Below, one piece after another: positions 61,867 through 64,000 of a DNA stretch of 64,000 nucleotides (positions are counted from its first letter, which is position 1; every line of letters starts with the position of its first letter). Under the pieces are notes generated by a model. It did no database searches, was not told the DNA's origin, and saw only the letters and a list, made by a program, of their open reading frames with translations. Origin of the DNA: Flaccisagitta enflata (Eukaryota; Chaetognatha; Sagittoidea; Aphragmophora); assembly GCA_965153355.1 (NCBI GenBank), contig OZ231127.1, forward strand, positions 71,858,001-71,922,000, given 5' to 3'. Made by a program: the position numbers and the translations under genes.

Positions 61867-62442
61867 AGTCGCGTGCACGCGACTCTACACCTTGCCGTGT
61901 CGGTCCGTAACATTTTTAGAATTATGACTTTTTAAGGTTTTTTAAGGTAATTTAAGGTACTCTAGGGTATTTCAGGGTACTTTAGGGTACTTCAGGGTAT
62001 TTAAGTTTTTCTATGTACTTAAGGTACTTTAGGGTACTTTCAGATATTTTTGGGTACTTCTAGGTACAGTGGAACCCCGCAATAATAGCCTCGCTTTTAA
62101 AGGTTCCCCATCAATAAAGGTAAACATTTTGAGGTCCCAAATGGTAGTTTTCGATGTGATTTCACCTCTCTTTAAAAGGTTACCCTGAGATAAAGGTGAA
62201 AAATCTTTGGTCCCAATGGGACCGATGAGGCGGGGTCCTACTGTATTTTTGAGTATTTTTGGGTATCTTGGAGATTTTTGGGTATTTTTGGGTGTTTTTG
62301 GGTGTTTTTGGGTATTGTATTGTACTAATATTGTGATGATATTGTATCGATATTGTATCGATAAATATCGCGTGGCCTTGGGGGGAGGAACTCTTTTGTT
62401 TGTCAATTCCAGACGCACGCGACTGTTGCCCTCTTGGGTTTG
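61867..62442 (+). mobile_element. CAAGG-type element with AAGGTACTTTAGGG repeats
   Basis: AGTCGCGTGCACGCGACTCT, ACACCTTGCCGTGTCGGTCC, tandem TAGGGTACTTTAGGGTA (61940-62060), right end GACGCACGCGACTGTTGCCC and TTGGGTTTG. Matches 10865-11278 in reverse. Confidence 0.7.
62067..62243. mobile_element. pogo/Tigger-like MITE (177 bp)
   Basis: Ends CAGTGGAACCCCGC and GCGGGGTCCTACTG are imperfect inverses and are flanked by TA (62065-62066, 62244-62245), as for Tc1/mariner/pogo elements. Interior arms also pair partly (AAAGGTTCCCCATCAATAAAGGT; AAAAGGTTACCCTGAGATAA). Confidence 0.75.
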
Positions 62443-62462
62443 TTTTTCTCGAAGTATGAAAA

Positions 62463-62578
62463 CAAGGCCAAGAAGGCCAATAAGGTGCGACGTGTTGATC
62501 GTCGAACAAAGGTTTTACAGACCAACCAACCGACCAACCAACCGACAGAGCCAGTTATAGAGGTGCTTTGTCGCACCT
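62463..62578 (-). mobile_element. CAAGG-type element, subfamily d (116 bp)
   Basis: CAAGGCCAAGAAGGCCAATA, AGGTGCGAC, ACCAACCAACCGACC tract, AGTTATAGAGGTGCTTTGTCG and CACCT. Hairpin and subterminal motif both carry GGTGCGAC. Confidence 0.9.
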
Positions 62579-62612
62579 AGAAACAACTTCGGAATTAACA
62601 TCAACATCAAAG

Positions 62613-62614
<2 letters not shown>

Positions 62615-62661
<47 letters not shown>

Positions 62662-62705
62662 AGAGAGAGAGAGACAGAGAAACAGACAGAGACAGACAGA
62701 CAGAG
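62615..62705. repeat. (GA)n/(GACA)n
   Basis: GAGAGAGA then GACAGACA. Confidence 0.95.
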
Positions 62706-62709
62706 GGAA

Positions 62710-63310
62710 ATCTTGGAAGCGAAAAACTTGATATTCATGAAAAAAAAAATTGGTTCAATAGTATCAAAAATTATTTTTTTAATCTTTAGAAATCTTCCTT
62801 CAATTCTTCGACTGGCAAGGTCCTTTTACTATCTCAGGCACACTAACAATAACATGCTATGATACTGAAGAAAATATTCAAAGACAAGTACCAAAATTTT
62901 TTCTCCAGTAATTGATAGAAAAAAACCAAAAATTATTGCAAAATTGTTTTCTTGAGCTTCCCGTGCACTCTCCTCCCAACGCAAGTCCAGGTCAAAAGTC
63001 ACCGTACATTGTTTTTTTTTTTTGCAGTTTCTCGTTGTTTGAGGGTTGATTGAATTTAATCTATCACTCATCATTGGGGAAAAGCTCCTTCACTCGTTGC
63101 CCAGATAACCCCCTTATTCACTAGCTATCATTTTTTTTCATGTGTTGTTTTTTCCTAAACGAAAAAGAGAAAAACAAAAACCGCCGTCCTAGTGGAAGAG
63201 AACATTATGCTGATCTGGAATCTTTATTGTGAGTTTAACGAGGCAAGTATTTCTATTTTTAAGACGCCGGGACTGAAAATGAGAAAAGGAAATTGTTCAA
63301 AATTATAAAT
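62710..63310. other. No feature recognised upstream of the fold-back
   Basis: AT-rich; an 81-codon minus-strand frame (62829-63074) has no acceptor with a pyrimidine tract and no recognisable family. Confidence 0.4.
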
Positions 63311-63320
63311 TTTTGCTGAT

Positions 63321-63714
63321 GAAAATCTTGTCAAGGGCGCTTTTGGAGAAATTTGAAAAAAAGAAAATCTTTAGCCTTATTTACCTTATCTAAACCTCTT
63401 TTTTGTTAACAAATCTGTAATCCTGATAACATTTCCTTTCATTTGATATGTCGCACTATATACTTTCTCAAAGGATTTTGATTTTCAATTTTTTTAGCCA
63501 CCGATGCAAAATTGTAACTGTAGTTTAAAAATTGAAATTTTTTTTCTTTTTAAAACCCTACAGTGCGACCTATCAAATGAAAGGAAATAACATCAGGATA
63601 ACGAATTTGCTATCAAAATAAAGTTCTGAATGAGTTATAAAATTCTTGATTCAAAATGAGGCTAAAATTATCGTTTTTTTCATTTTTCTCAAAAAGCACC
63701 CTTGACAAGATTTC
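63321..63714. mobile_element. 394-bp fold-back sharing its core with 34698-35211
   Basis: AAATCTTGTCAAGGGCGCTT pairs with AAGCACCCTTGACAAGATTT. The centre TTTCATTTGATATGTCGCAC...GTGCGACCTATCAAATGAAA matches the centre of the element at 34698-35211. Confidence 0.75.
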
Positions 63715-64000
63715 ACAACTGTTAATTGTAGTTCAAGTTACCCTCAAACTATGACAAACTACAAAAAAACCCTTCTGTACTATGACTTTTCACCTGGATT
63801 TACGCTGAGAGGACAGTGCGCGGGTTTTTTTTTCAACCAATCAAGCTCAGAAAAGTTTCTAACATCATATCTGGGACCTACTCACATGATTATTGGGTAG
63901 CCAGGGAGCAATTCTTAAAATCATATTTTTTTCCAAAATCTCGTATCCCCTTTTTTTCCATGTATTCTCGCTAAAGTATCAATATTTTGAGAGAATTTTT

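Noticed and set aside
62829-63074. 81-codon minus-strand ORF upstream of exon 1, considered as a 5' exon
   Set aside because: No acceptor with a pyrimidine tract and no phase-2 donor that would join exon 1.

Overview
Eukaryotic nuclear DNA: AT-rich, packed with microsatellites and transposons, with one large spliced gene on the minus strand and no bacterial-type genes, rRNA, tRNA or CRISPR seen. The taxon cannot be fixed from the sequence. GT-AG introns, hAT, pogo-like, LTR and LINE elements and a cyclic-nucleotide-gated-type channel fit an animal, a close relative of animals, or an alga or protist with a bloated genome.

The gene runs from about 57011 down to 7378. I assembled 14 exons by eye. 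Every exon is open, every junction has GT-AG ends, and all 13 junction phases agree, giving about 1009 codons without a stop. It encodes two successive cation-channel modules. Repeat 1 (exons 1-8, 57011-38757) has S1-S6, a pore with filter GMGD, a C-linker, a cyclic-nucleotide-binding fold (cNBD) and a basic linker. Repeat 2 (exons 9-14, 37490-7378) has S1-S6, a pore with GAGFGD, a C-linker and the first half of a cNBD. Both ends are missing. A cassette exon (51620-51857) could enlarge the pore turret of repeat 1. Introns range from 151 bp to about 12 kb and hold almost everything else in the window.

Intron contents. Intron 11 (13595-25748) holds a complete, young, probably non-autonomous LTR retrotransposon on the minus strand (13841-25465, TSD ACACA). 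Its gag-like gene carries an 18-bp repeat coding AEAQDD and is split by a hAT element (19170-20459, TSD GCTAGAAT). Its upstream LTR carries another insertion (23140-24887). Intron 10 holds a GC-rich 5'-truncated LINE (26755-28124) and a TIR element (26054-26663). Three more hAT-type elements have perfect 8-bp TSDs (29155-29575, 32470-33267, 52866-54218). Large fold-back elements occur throughout.

The most striking non-genic signal is a superfamily of short elements, about 30 full or partial copies, with a common chassis: AG + terminal hairpin, a CTCTATAAGAGG-like box, a GTCC/GTCGG tract and a CCTTG end. The motif that builds the terminal hairpin recurs in inverted orientation near the opposite end. 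It changes between subfamilies, and all its copies within an element change together. One copy inside an LTR has an empty-site partner in the sister LTR, so its ends can be read directly.
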